From an uncultured Maribacter sp. (GTDB taxonomy: Bacteria; Bacteroidota; Bacteroidia; Flavobacteriales; Flavobacteriaceae): a stretch of DNA of 64,000 nucleotides. Under the pieces are notes generated by a model, which was not told the origin of the DNA, ran no database searches, and saw only the letters and a program-made list of their open reading frames with translations. Numbering within the stretch: position 1 is the first letter of the stretch; each line of letters starts with the position of its first letter. Below are positions 10,532 through 17,411 of this stretch, in pieces. The DNA lies in assembly GCA_947493885.1 (NCBI GenBank), contig CANLTE010000001.1, positions 186,001 through 250,000 of the forward strand, in the 5' to 3' direction. The position numbers and the translations under genes are program-made.

Positions 10532-11821
10532 CTAGTTTTCTTCTAAAATTTTAAGTGCAACCAAATCTATTTTTGTGTTAGAAACTTCCAAAATAGTAAA
10601 ACAGAAGTTTTCTATTAAAATCTCCTCATCTTTTTCAGGAATTTCACCCGTTTCATTAACGATTAAACCACCTAAAGTTTCATATTCGTCGTTTTCTGGT
10701 AATTCTATTTTATAATTTTCATTAATGTAATCCACATCCAACCGCGCCGAAAACTTAAAAGTTGTATTGTTTATTTTTTCTTCTATTAAATCTACAGTAT
10801 CATGTTCATCTTCAATCTCTCCAAAAAGCTCTTCTACGATATCCTCAACAGTCATTATTCCCGACGTGCCTCCATATTCATCTAATACTACCGCTATACT
10901 TTTTCTCTTTTTTGTAAGCACTTTTAAAATATCATGTATTAACATGGTTTCGGGCACCAGCTCTACAGGCAATAAGATACTTTTTAAGGTTTTTGGTTTT
11001 TTAAACAATTCATAAGAATGCACATACCCAATAATATCGTCAATAGTGTCTTTGTATATTAAAATTTTAGAATATCCTGTTTCCGTAAAAAGCTTGGCTA
11101 TTACTTTAGGAGATTCATAAAGTTCTACGGCTGTAATTTCGGTTCTTGGCACCATGACCTCTCTTGCTTTTACAGCAGTAAACTCTAAAGCGTTTTGAAA
11201 TATTTGAATTTCAGAATCTACTTCATCTTTCTCTTCCACGGTTTCCATTTGCTCCGTGATGTAATCCCCTAATTCCACTTTACTAAACGAAAGCTGTACC
11301 TCATCGCCATTAGTCTTGAAAAATGTCTTTAAAATGAAATCTGAAACCGATAAGACAAAATCAGAGATTAAGGAAAAAAGCACGTAAAACATATACGCAG
11401 GTATGGCTAAAACACGCAACAATGTATTGGAATATATTTGAAACAATACTTTAGGTAAAAACTCCGCTGTGATTAAAATAACAAATGTGGAAATTATAGT
11501 TTGAGTCAATAAACTAAAATCTATTAAAGCGACATTTAAAAAACTATTTGCAGTGGGGATTAAATTTTGAAACCAATTCATGAGAAACTCTCCCATAAAC
11601 AAACCATATATTACCAAAGCTATATTGTTTCCAATTAGCATTGTAGCAATAAATTTTGACGGTTTCCTTGTTAAACGTGTAAGGACTTTTGCAATAATTC
11701 CTTCCTGTTTTTTGGCTAGTTCAATATGTATTCTGTTCGCAGAGATAAAAGCAATCTCCATTCCAGAAAAAAAAGCTGAAAACAATAACGATAATACGAT
11801 GATTATTACAGTAAAATCCAC
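10532..11821 (-). CDS. CNNM/CorC-type (hemolysin family) membrane protein with CBS domains
   Basis: This 429-residue protein begins with a DUF21/CNNM transmembrane domain (about 1-180; FSGMEIAFISANR is typical). Two CBS domains follow (about 205-320, with VMVPRTEI and DEYGGTSGIMTVEDIVEELFGEIEDEHD), and a C-terminal CorC_HlyC domain covers about 340-429. Relatives are linked to divalent cation efflux or homeostasis. The gliding protein GldE of flavobacteria belongs to the same family, but nothing here ties this copy to gliding. It lies 8 bp after a small membrane-protein gene downstream of lptC. Confidence 0.88.
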   Translation of the reverse strand: MDFTVIIIVLSLLFSAFFSGMEIAFISANRIHIELAKKQEGIIAKVLTRLTRKPSKFIATMLIGNNIALVIYGLFMGEFLMNWFQNLIPTANSFLNVALIDFSLLTQTIISTFVILITAEFLPKVLFQIYSNTLLRVLAIPAYMFYVLFSLISDFVLSVSDFILKTFFKTNGDEVQLSFSKVELGDYITEQMETVEEKDEVDSEIQIFQNALEFTAVKAREVMVPRTEITAVELYESPKVIAKLFTETGYSKILIYKDTIDDIIGYVHSYELFKKPKTLKSILLPVELVPETMLIHDILKVLTKKRKSIAVVLDEYGGTSGIMTVEDIVEELFGEIEDEHDTVDLIEEKINNTTFKFSARLDVDYINENYKIELPENDEYETLGGLIVNETGEIPEKDEEILIENFCFTILEVSNTKIDLVALKILEEN

Positions 11822-11829
11822 AAACTAAA

Positions 11830-12027
11830 TTAGTTATCTTGCTTTCGTTGTTCAAACTTTTTTCTGTAGTTCCTTCTAAAGAAAAACATACCTATGGATA
11901 CTACCGCGAAAAAACAAAAGAGGTAAGCGCTATTTCTGTCCACATTCCAGTCTGTAAAAATTCGATACAGCGAAAAGAAAGCAACAATTAAATATAAATA
12001 CTCTGTATATTTTAAAATCTTAATCAT
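11830..12027 (-). CDS. Small two-helix membrane protein of unknown function
   Basis: This 65-residue protein has two predicted membrane helices (about 9-25 and 33-50) and a basic tail (RRNYRKKFEQRK). Its start overlaps the 3' end of lptC by 8 bp and the CNNM gene follows after 8 bp, so it is translationally coupled inside a conserved-looking envelope operon. I do not recognise the family. Confidence 0.75.
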   Translation of the reverse strand: MIKILKYTEYLYLIVAFFSLYRIFTDWNVDRNSAYLFCFFAVVSIGMFFFRRNYRKKFEQRKQDN

Positions 12028-12631
12028 TAGTTTTTTCTTTAATAAGCATTAAACCTGTTGTTTTATGTGCTTTTGTTTGGCTAAGGTCTTTATTAAAATC
12101 CATTCCAATACCATCCATTACAGTACCATCTTCTGGGTTCGTAAATTTAAACTTCTCTTGGGTAAAAATCCATTCGTTAGTTCTATCCCAGTACAATTGC
12201 GATGTTTCTAGCTTTTTACCATCGTGACTTTTTATAATCACATTACCCTGCAAATCTATTACGTTTGTATCGGAATAAATAATTCCGTAATCTGCTTTTA
12301 TAACACTTTTCTTATTTTTTTCATCGTAAAAATTCACCAAAAGTCCTTTTGGAAACGTACGATGTCTAAAAGACATATTCTCAAAATCCTCACTAATGGG
12401 GCTAATTAGCACGGCAACCACTCGAGTTTCAGCAATGGAATCTTTTATAGTTACTCTACCCTTTGCCTCTGTATAGGTTAATTTAAAATTTTCAGCGACT
12501 CCTTGAGGAAATACATTTTTTTTTGCTTCGTTGCCTACCCTTTTATAATTGTCTTTACAGGCAAAAAAAAGCATTGCCATGGAAAATACCACGGCAATGC
12601 TTTTAATTTTATATGTAACTTTTTTTGTCAT
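12020..12631 (-). CDS. lptC: LPS export ABC transporter periplasmic protein LptC
   Basis: This 203-residue protein carries a lipoprotein-like signal (SMAMLFFACKDN, acceptor Cys near 25) followed by an OstA/LptC-type beta-jellyroll region (about 50-195). Features of the fold are SDTNVIDLQGNVIIKSHDGKKLETSQLYWDRTNEWIFT and a TVMDGIGMDFNKDL stretch near the end. LptC links the LptB2FG transporter to the periplasmic LPS bridge. A TPR protein gene lies 1 bp upstream and a small membrane protein overlaps downstream, which is the arrangement expected in this group. Confidence 0.87.
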   Translation of the reverse strand: MTKKVTYKIKSIAVVFSMAMLFFACKDNYKRVGNEAKKNVFPQGVAENFKLTYTEAKGRVTIKDSIAETRVVAVLISPISEDFENMSFRHRTFPKGLLVNFYDEKNKKSVIKADYGIIYSDTNVIDLQGNVIIKSHDGKKLETSQLYWDRTNEWIFTQEKFKFTNPEDGTVMDGIGMDFNKDLSQTKAHKTTGLMLIKEKTND

Positions 12632-12632
12632 C

Positions 12633-14003
12633 TTATAAGTTAGGCACCTTTACACTGCCACCAACCCAGCACTTAAAAGATACTGTTTTCCCTGCCATTC
12701 CAGCAGTAAATATCATTTCTTTAGTTGGTGCTTTTGCAGCATAACTAGCTGCTGATTTATTTGCTCTACCGCTTATTGATGGATCTACTCTACCAGCTTT
12801 TCTTGCCATTTCAGCAGCTTTCCAGTAAATAGCTCTTTTTTCAAAAGTGGTTGTTCCACATTGGTTAGCACTACCTGCATATAAACTTGCAATTAATAAA
12901 TACGCTCTACCATTAGAAGAATTTGCATTGATAGCCTTTTGAGCATAATTTCTAGCTGTTGACTTACTTCCTCTTCTATATATTGTAGCTACTTTATACG
13001 CGATTTTAGATTTTTTTCTAGAATCCGTCTCCAACTCTAACGCCTTATTAAAGTCAGCCAACGCTCCTTTATTATCACGAGCTTTCTGCTTTAACAATCC
13101 TAAGTAGAAATAAGTATCTGCAGATGGATCTAAAGCATTTTGAGCTTCAACCAATTTTACAAACAATGGATCTTCAGTACATTCTTTACTAAACATTCTA
13201 CCTACAGCTCTTTTTACCCATGTAACATCACCTTTCTTGGCATCAAAACTCTTTTGGTATAACGGAATTAAGTTACCACAATCTGCAAGTGCACCTAATT
13301 TAGAATCTATACTTCCAGCAATTTTACCAAAAGACTCTGAGTTTGTTGTTGCAGAACTCAACCGTTTTTTCTCTTTAGAAGTTAACGTCCCTTCTTCCTC
13401 TTTAGGTAAAAGTTTTGTAATAACATCTGTTAACTTTATGTTTTCTGCCTCTATTTTTTCTGTAACCTCATCATATACGTCAAAAACTTCTTGAAGTTCT
13501 TTTTTTCCAGCATTGTGTAAATCCACTAAACTAGAAAAATAAAGATATAATGCTTTTGGATTTTTAAAGTTAGCTAAATCCTCTTTAAAAGCTTGACCCA
13601 ACATTTGATATATCTCATCATCTTGAATCATCTTGTTGTTGTATTTCAACAAAACCTTATCTATGATTACCTCAGCTTTTTTTGCCTTTTTAGGAAAATA
13701 TGTTCCACTATTATCATAAAGAGATAATAAGTCACTAATAAATCCTTCTTTTTCTGCTCCAGAAGATTTTTTTATTTTGCTTTTTAAAATACGTTCTCCG
13801 TATGCAAAATTTGCCCAGTTAATATCAGGACAATTATCATAAACCATTTTCCATGGTGTATACGCCGCTTCATAATTTTTTACCTTAGCGTGCTCTACAT
13901 ATATAGATAGGTTAGTCATACACTCTTGGTTTTGAGCTTGAGCATTACTTACCCCAATTATTCCTATAAGCAAAAGTGCCGTGAAGTAAAGTTTCTTTTT
14001 CAT
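12633..14003 (-). CDS. Exported tetratricopeptide-repeat protein
   Basis: This 456-residue protein starts with a signal peptide (MKKKLYFTALLLIGIIGVSNAQAQ). The rest is mostly helical with TPR-like units, clearest at about 290-390 (ADTYFYLGLLKQKARDNKGALADFNKALELE and the repeats after it). The C-terminus ends in a short hydrophilic strand-rich segment (GKTVSFKCWVGGSVKVPNL). It is the first gene of the run with lptC (1-bp gap). TPR proteins act as scaffolds, so a periplasmic or outer-membrane assembly role is inferred, not shown. Confidence 0.82.
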   Translation of the reverse strand: MKKKLYFTALLLIGIIGVSNAQAQNQECMTNLSIYVEHAKVKNYEAAYTPWKMVYDNCPDINWANFAYGERILKSKIKKSSGAEKEGFISDLLSLYDNSGTYFPKKAKKAEVIIDKVLLKYNNKMIQDDEIYQMLGQAFKEDLANFKNPKALYLYFSSLVDLHNAGKKELQEVFDVYDEVTEKIEAENIKLTDVITKLLPKEEEGTLTSKEKKRLSSATTNSESFGKIAGSIDSKLGALADCGNLIPLYQKSFDAKKGDVTWVKRAVGRMFSKECTEDPLFVKLVEAQNALDPSADTYFYLGLLKQKARDNKGALADFNKALELETDSRKKSKIAYKVATIYRRGSKSTARNYAQKAINANSSNGRAYLLIASLYAGSANQCGTTTFEKRAIYWKAAEMARKAGRVDPSISGRANKSAASYAAKAPTKEMIFTAGMAGKTVSFKCWVGGSVKVPNL

Positions 14004-14248
14004 TTTTAATTATATTTAGGAGGTTAATGTACTAATTTTTTCCTTTTTTGGAACTATAAACCATTAATTGATAATTCCGAATTAAATAATCTTCAATAAA
14101 ATTTCTTTAAACTGATTTTTTTCTATCAAATTATCTTAAAATTCGCATCAAAGTAACTCTGATGTTTAGCATAAATTCAAAAGCCGTGCCAAAAAAATGG
14201 CAAGTCCTTAAAAATGTGATTTTCTACTTCTTACATATTTGATAACAC

Positions 14249-14974
14249 CTACCTATTATATGCTAATAAGTAATTTAATCCTTTCAGAAGAAATTTAGAA
14301 TCCGCAAATATGGTATTTTTTAATGTTTTGGACAAAAAATGAGTATCACCACCTGTTAAAATCACCGTTAAATCTTTAAAACGACTATTATATTGGTTAA
14401 TCACTCCTTCCAATTCTGTACATAAACCGTTTACCACTCCACTATGAATACTTGTCGCTGTAGAATTTCCGATAAAATCTACAATAATGTCCTTTTCTAA
14501 TAATGGCAATTTTGAAGTTTGATTATGTAATGCGTTGTAACGCATGTTTATTCCAGGAGCTATTGCTCCGCCCAAATACTCACCCATATTTGTTATAATA
14601 TCATAAGTCACACAAGTTCCGGCATCAATAACTAATACATTGGAATTTTGAAATAAATGATACGCAGCAGTAACCAGCGCAATACGATCCACCCCTAAAC
14701 TTTTAGGAGTACCGTATTTATTAATAAAAGGAACTTTTGAAGAAGGCGTTAATTCGTGCAAAAAAACATTTTTAGGTATTACATCCAAGTCATTTTTGGT
14801 CAGATTCCCTACCGAAGACACTATGGCACCATCAATTTTAGGGTATACTTTAAAAATACTTAGTAATTGTTTTTCAACCTTTGCTTTTTCAACAGACACG
14901 TCAAAAACTATCGTTTCTCCCTGAAAAACAGCTAATTTCACATAAGTATTTCCCGCATCAATAATTAAATTCAT
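14249..14974 (-). CDS. coaX: Type III pantothenate kinase
   Basis: This 241-residue enzyme makes 4'-phosphopantothenate, the first step of CoA synthesis. It belongs to the ASKHA fold, with DAGNT at residues 4-8 for ATP binding, GVDRIAL and IDAGTCVTYDII in the middle, and GGAIAPGINMRYNALHNQTSKLP as the pantothenate/dimer region. The open frame runs further upstream through the tRNA gene on the other strand. I chose the internal Met at 14974 because the family begins at this MNLIIDAGNT and the extension is not coding. The 245 bp downstream (14004-14248) shows no gene. Confidence 0.93.
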   Translation of the reverse strand: MNLIIDAGNTYVKLAVFQGETIVFDVSVEKAKVEKQLLSIFKVYPKIDGAIVSSVGNLTKNDLDVIPKNVFLHELTPSSKVPFINKYGTPKSLGVDRIALVTAAYHLFQNSNVLVIDAGTCVTYDIITNMGEYLGGAIAPGINMRYNALHNQTSKLPLLEKDIIVDFIGNSTATSIHSGVVNGLCTELEGVINQYNSRFKDLTVILTGGDTHFLSKTLKNTIFADSKFLLKGLNYLLAYNR

Positions 14975-15111
14975 AGTACAAAGATGAAAAAATGAGAAAA
15001 ACAAAAGGCTTTTTTCACATTTTTGTTTGTATATCCTAAATTTGAAATTATATTTGCACCCGCTTGGGAGAATACTTCTAGTGTTTTTTAGAGCGATTCT
15101 TGAAAAAGAAT

Positions 15112-15184
15112 GGTGCCTTAGCTCAGTTGGTAGAGCAATGGACTGAAAATCCATGTGTCCCTGGTTCGATTCCTGGAGGCACCA
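15112..15184 (+). tRNA. tRNA-Phe (GAA)
   Basis: A full cloverleaf can be drawn. The 7-bp acceptor GGTGCCT/AGGCACC is followed by a D arm GCTC..GAGC, an anticodon stem ATGGA/TCCAT with loop CTGAAAA (anticodon GAA), a 5-nt variable loop and the T arm CCTGG-TTCGATT-CCTGG. The T stem has one T-T mismatch in its middle pair. The 3' CCA is not encoded, as is usual in Bacteroidetes. A hairpin terminator follows at once, and then an array of GIY-YIG ORFs whose spacers repeat this tRNA's 3' end. Confidence 0.96.
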
Positions 15185-15185
15185 C

Positions 15186-15216
15186 AAAAAACCCGAACAA
15201 ATTGTTCGGGTTTTTT
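15186..15216 (+). terminator. Terminator after tRNA-Phe
   Basis: The hairpin AACCCGAACAA / TTGTTCGGGTT is flanked by A and T runs directly after the tRNA. Nearly the same hairpin recurs at 15551-15580 and 16242-16272 as part of the repeat array. Confidence 0.88.
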
Positions 15217-15228
15217 ATTTACAAAACA

Positions 15229-15510
15229 ATGCATTATCTCTACATTATATACAGCAAATCGTTAAACAAATATTATGTTGGCGAATCATATGATGTCAAA
15301 AAAAGGCTAGAGCAACACAAAAATCACCATTACAAATCCAACTTTTCTCGAGCAGCAAGCGATTGGGAACTCTTACTACAAAAACAATTAGAAAATAGAG
15401 AGCAAGCTCTTTACCTAGAAAAATTCATTAAAAGAATGAAGAGCAAAAGATTTACTGAAAAAGTAATCAATGACCCTAAAATACTAGATAACATATTAAA
15501 CAAAAAATAA
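15229..15510 (+). CDS. GIY-YIG domain protein, copy 1
   Basis: This 93-residue protein is a single GIY-YIG nuclease domain of the UvrC/YhbQ-like small type. It begins MHYLYIIYSKSLNKYYVGES, where YIIYS and YYVG stand for the GIY and YIG strands. The catalytic Arg lies in DVKKRLEQH and the conserved Glu in the LYLEKFIKRMKS helix. The open frame extends upstream through the tRNA, but the start used here gives the same N-terminus as copies 2 and 3. It lies directly after the tRNA-Phe terminator. Its DNA target and role are unknown. Confidence 0.85.
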   Translation: MHYLYIIYSKSLNKYYVGESYDVKKRLEQHKNHHYKSNFSRAASDWELLLQKQLENREQALYLEKFIKRMKSKRFTEKVINDPKILDNILNKK

Positions 15511-15550
15511 CCCCTGGTTCTCCCGAAGCTTCGGGACTGCAGGCACCACA

Positions 15551-15580
15551 AAAAACCCGAACAATTTGTTCGGGTTTTTT
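15551..15580 (+). terminator. Second copy of the tRNA-Phe terminator hairpin
   Basis: This is almost the same CCCGAACAA/TTGTTCGGG stem as after the tRNA. It follows the first tRNA-3'-end remnant and precedes GIY-YIG copy 2. Confidence 0.8.
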
Positions 15581-15593
15581 ATTTACAATAACA

Positions 15594-15875
15594 ATGCATT
15601 ATCTCTACATTATATACAGTAAATCATTAAACAAATATTATGTTGGCGAATCGCATGATGTCAAAAAAAGGCTAGAGCAACACAAAAATCACCATTACAA
15701 ATCTAACTTTTCCCGAATAGCAAGCGATTGGGAACTCTTATTACAAAAACAATTAAAAAACAGAGAACAAGCTCTTTACCTAGAAAAATTCATTAAAAGA
15801 ATGAAGAGCAAAAAATTTACCGAAAAAGTAATCAATGATCCTAAAATATTAGATAACATATTAAACAAAAAATAA
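15594..15875 (+). CDS. GIY-YIG domain protein, copy 2
   Basis: This 93-residue protein is nearly identical to copy 1. Differences visible on reading include His for Tyr at 21, Ile for Ala in FSRIASDW, Lys for Glu in QLKNREQ, and Lys for Arg in SKKFTEK. The frame is intact and the catalytic-type residues are retained, so the copy has not decayed. It follows a tRNA 3' remnant and a terminator copy. Confidence 0.83.
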   Translation: MHYLYIIYSKSLNKYYVGESHDVKKRLEQHKNHHYKSNFSRIASDWELLLQKQLKNREQALYLEKFIKRMKSKKFTEKVINDPKILDNILNKK

Positions 15876-15920
15876 CCCCTGGTTCTCCCGAAGCTTCGGG
15901 ACTGCAGGCACCACAAAACA

Positions 15921-16202
15921 ATGCATTATCTCTACATAATATACAGTAAATCATTAAACAAATATTATGTTGGTGAATCGCATGATGTCAAAAAAAGGCT
16001 AGAGCAACACAAAAATCACCATTACAAATCTAACTTTTCTCGAGCAGCAAGCGATTGGGAACTCTTACTACAAAAACAATTAGAAAATAGAGAGCAAGCT
16101 CTTTACCTAGAAAAATTCATAAAAAGAATGAAGAGCAAAAAATTTACTGAAAAAGTAATCAATGACCCTAAAATATTAGATAACATATTAAACAAAAAAT
16201 AG
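15921..16202 (+). CDS. GIY-YIG domain protein, copy 3
   Basis: This 93-residue protein differs from copy 1 at only two residues that I can see (His21, and Lys for Arg in SKKFTEK). The spacer before it has lost the terminator hairpin and is only 45 bp long. The spacer after it (16203-16241) again carries the tRNA-3'-like sequence and the terminator. The intact frame in all three copies suggests recent duplication or selection. Confidence 0.83.
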   Translation: MHYLYIIYSKSLNKYYVGESHDVKKRLEQHKNHHYKSNFSRAASDWELLLQKQLENREQALYLEKFIKRMKSKKFTEKVINDPKILDNILNKK

Positions 16203-16241
16203 TCCCTGGTTCTCCCGAAGCTTCGGGACTGCAGGCACCAC

Positions 16242-16272
16242 AAAAAACCCGAACAATTTGTTCGGGTTTTTT
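16242..16272 (+). terminator. Third copy of the tRNA-Phe terminator hairpin
   Basis: The CCCGAACAA/TTGTTCGGG stem with A and T flanks closes the GIY-YIG array just before the convergent phage-like operon. Confidence 0.82.
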
Positions 16273-16305
16273 ATTAATTACCTCCTTTTCTTTTAAAAAT
16301 TAAAC

Positions 16306-16656
16306 TTACAATACTCCACTACGTTTTAATTTCCGTATTTCTCTATTTGAAATTAATCGTACCGGAATACAACTATCATTTCTAGAAATTACATTTATAG
16401 GCTTTTGATTATTAGTTGGATCAAATATAATTTTAAGACTATCCGATTTTTTAATTTTATGAATATCTATTTCATTTTTAATTTCATTCTTAATCGTTTC
16501 CTTATCAATTGCCCTTTCTATAGTGGGCCGCAATTGCTCAACGGTTAGTTTATGACTTTTTACCGCAGCAAAAAAACCTATTGTACCACCCAATAATACG
16601 GACACCACTACAATCATTAAATTCTCTGCCAGATTTTTATAATTTATAGTTAACAT
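16306..16656 (-). CDS. Small single-pass membrane protein at end of phage-like operon
   Basis: This 116-residue protein has one N-terminal membrane helix (about 12-32, with LLGGTIGFFAAV) and a charged, probably coiled-coil segment (about 38-80, rich in E, K and I). A basic tail (NREIRKLKRSGVL) ends it. It is the last gene of a tightly packed minus-strand operon and starts 1 bp after a 24-codon ORF. The layout recalls spanin- or holin-accessory-type proteins of phage lysis cassettes, but no family is recognised. Confidence 0.7.
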   Translation of the reverse strand: MLTINYKNLAENLMIVVVSVLLGGTIGFFAAVKSHKLTVEQLRPTIERAIDKETIKNEIKNEIDIHKIKKSDSLKIIFDPTNNQKPINVISRNDSCIPVRLISNREIRKLKRSGVL

Positions 16657-16657
16657 A

Positions 16658-16732
16658 TTAATTATAGCGTTTAGGGTTAATAAACGATGCCACTAAAGCA
16701 AGTAAAAGCATTACAAAAACTAGGTCTTCCAT
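16658..16732 (-). CDS. 24-residue membrane micropeptide ORF in the lysis-like cassette
   Basis: The ORF MEDLVFVMLLLALVASFINP (plus KRYN) encodes one hydrophobic helix with an acidic N-end and a basic C-end. It fits exactly between its neighbours: 4 bp after the DUF5675 gene and 1 bp before the 116-residue gene. In an operon where the other gaps are 1-19 bp, this packing supports it as a real gene. Expression is not shown. Confidence 0.55.
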   Translation of the reverse strand: MEDLVFVMLLLALVASFINPKRYN

Positions 16733-16736
16733 TATA

Positions 16737-17165
16737 TTAATTTTGCGCATTTATAACTACCAACCTAGCTTTTGTACTACTTCCCATGGCATCCATGAAT
16801 TCATTAAAAGCCTCAGCACTATTCACCATATCTTTTTCGCCATTACGGTCGATATCAAACTTGGCCATACCAGGAGCAAAACAACCATTGAGTTGACTTG
16901 CAAAATTCGCCACATGAAACTTACACTCACTTCTATTGGACACACCATAAGCCTCCCAAAGTTTGCGTCCAAACTTTGGTGAATGCTCTAATTTTAAGTC
17001 ATATGTACCATGTGGAATACACGAAACATTACGTTTGTTATTTAACCAACCTAATTCTAATAAATGACGTACGTATACCATGTTTCCGTGTTCGTTACGA
17101 ATTAACAAATTACCTAACGATTGTTTTCTTCCAATTTTATAACGAATAATAAATACCGTTTTCAT
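16737..17165 (-). CDS. DUF5675-family protein (phage lysis-associated)
   Basis: This 142-residue soluble protein fits DUF5675, a family frequent in phages and phage-like islands. Recognisable parts are SLGNLLIRNEHGNMVYVRHLLELGW near the start, ISCIPHGTY-like SCIPHGTYDLKLEHSPKFGRKLWEAYGV, and the FHVANFASQLNGCFAPG core with conserved His and Asn, followed by SAEAFNEFMDAM. Such genes often sit in the endolysin position, and a cell-wall role has been suggested but is not settled. Here it lies between a two-helix membrane protein and two tiny membrane proteins, as in a lysis cassette. Confidence 0.75.
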   Translation of the reverse strand: MKTVFIIRYKIGRKQSLGNLLIRNEHGNMVYVRHLLELGWLNNKRNVSCIPHGTYDLKLEHSPKFGRKLWEAYGVSNRSECKFHVANFASQLNGCFAPGMAKFDIDRNGEKDMVNSAEAFNEFMDAMGSSTKARLVVINAQN

Positions 17166-17184
17166 ACTTAGCTTTTTAATGATT

Positions 17185-17409
17185 TTACTCTTCTAAACCT
17201 GTTCTACGATTAAACAGTTTTACATATAATAATGGCGAAGCCATAAGCACCAAACCCGCCAATGCAATACCCCCAACAACCATTATACTCTCATAGTTTT
17301 TTAATACTACTTCACGTATAGCATGACCAAATAAAATTAGCCCGCCTAAAAAAGCAATGTACTCCCACACGCTATATTTTTTTAAAAAGGTTTCTTTTAT
17401 TTTTTTCAT
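17185..17409 (-). CDS. Two-helix membrane protein, holin-like position
   Basis: This 74-residue protein has two predicted membrane helices (about 15-33 and 42-62) and a basic N-terminus. It starts 2 bp after the beta-helix gene ends and precedes the DUF5675 gene by 19 bp. Size, topology and place beside a putative lysis protein resemble a holin. That is inference from context only. Confidence 0.6.
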   Translation of the reverse strand: MKKIKETFLKKYSVWEYIAFLGGLILFGHAIREVVLKNYESIMVVGGIALAGLVLMASPLLYVKLFNRRTGLEE

Positions 17410-17411
17410 AG

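Larger units (their letters stand above)
15158..16275. repeat. Tandem array: tRNA-Phe 3' end + terminator + GIY-YIG ORF
   Basis: Three GIY-YIG ORFs alternate with short spacers at 15511-15549, 15876-15914 and 16203-16241. Each spacer starts with CCCTGGTTC and ends with AGGCACCAC, as the real tRNA-Phe 3' end does. In the spacers the T-loop half is replaced by a perfect small hairpin (TCCCGAAGCTTCGGGA). The terminator hairpin follows the tRNA, the first spacer and the last spacer, but is missing after the second spacer. The array therefore looks like repeated unit insertion or unequal duplication at the tRNA 3' end. Confidence 0.9.

Noticed and set aside
14975-15187. N-terminal extension of the pantothenate kinase frame through the tRNA-Phe gene
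   Set aside because: It is antisense to the tRNA, and the CoaX family starts at the internal Met with DAGNT right after it.
15100-15228. Upstream extension of GIY-YIG copy 1 across the tRNA
   Set aside because: It would translate the tRNA and its terminator. Copies 2 and 3 start at the equivalent internal ATG.
15158-16275. Repeats as a CRISPR array
   Set aside because: The spacers are coding and nearly identical, repeats are few, and no cas gene is near.
16743-17149. Plus-strand ORFs opposite the DUF5675 gene
   Set aside because: They are shadows of the DUF5675 gene, with no family resemblance and no place in an operon.
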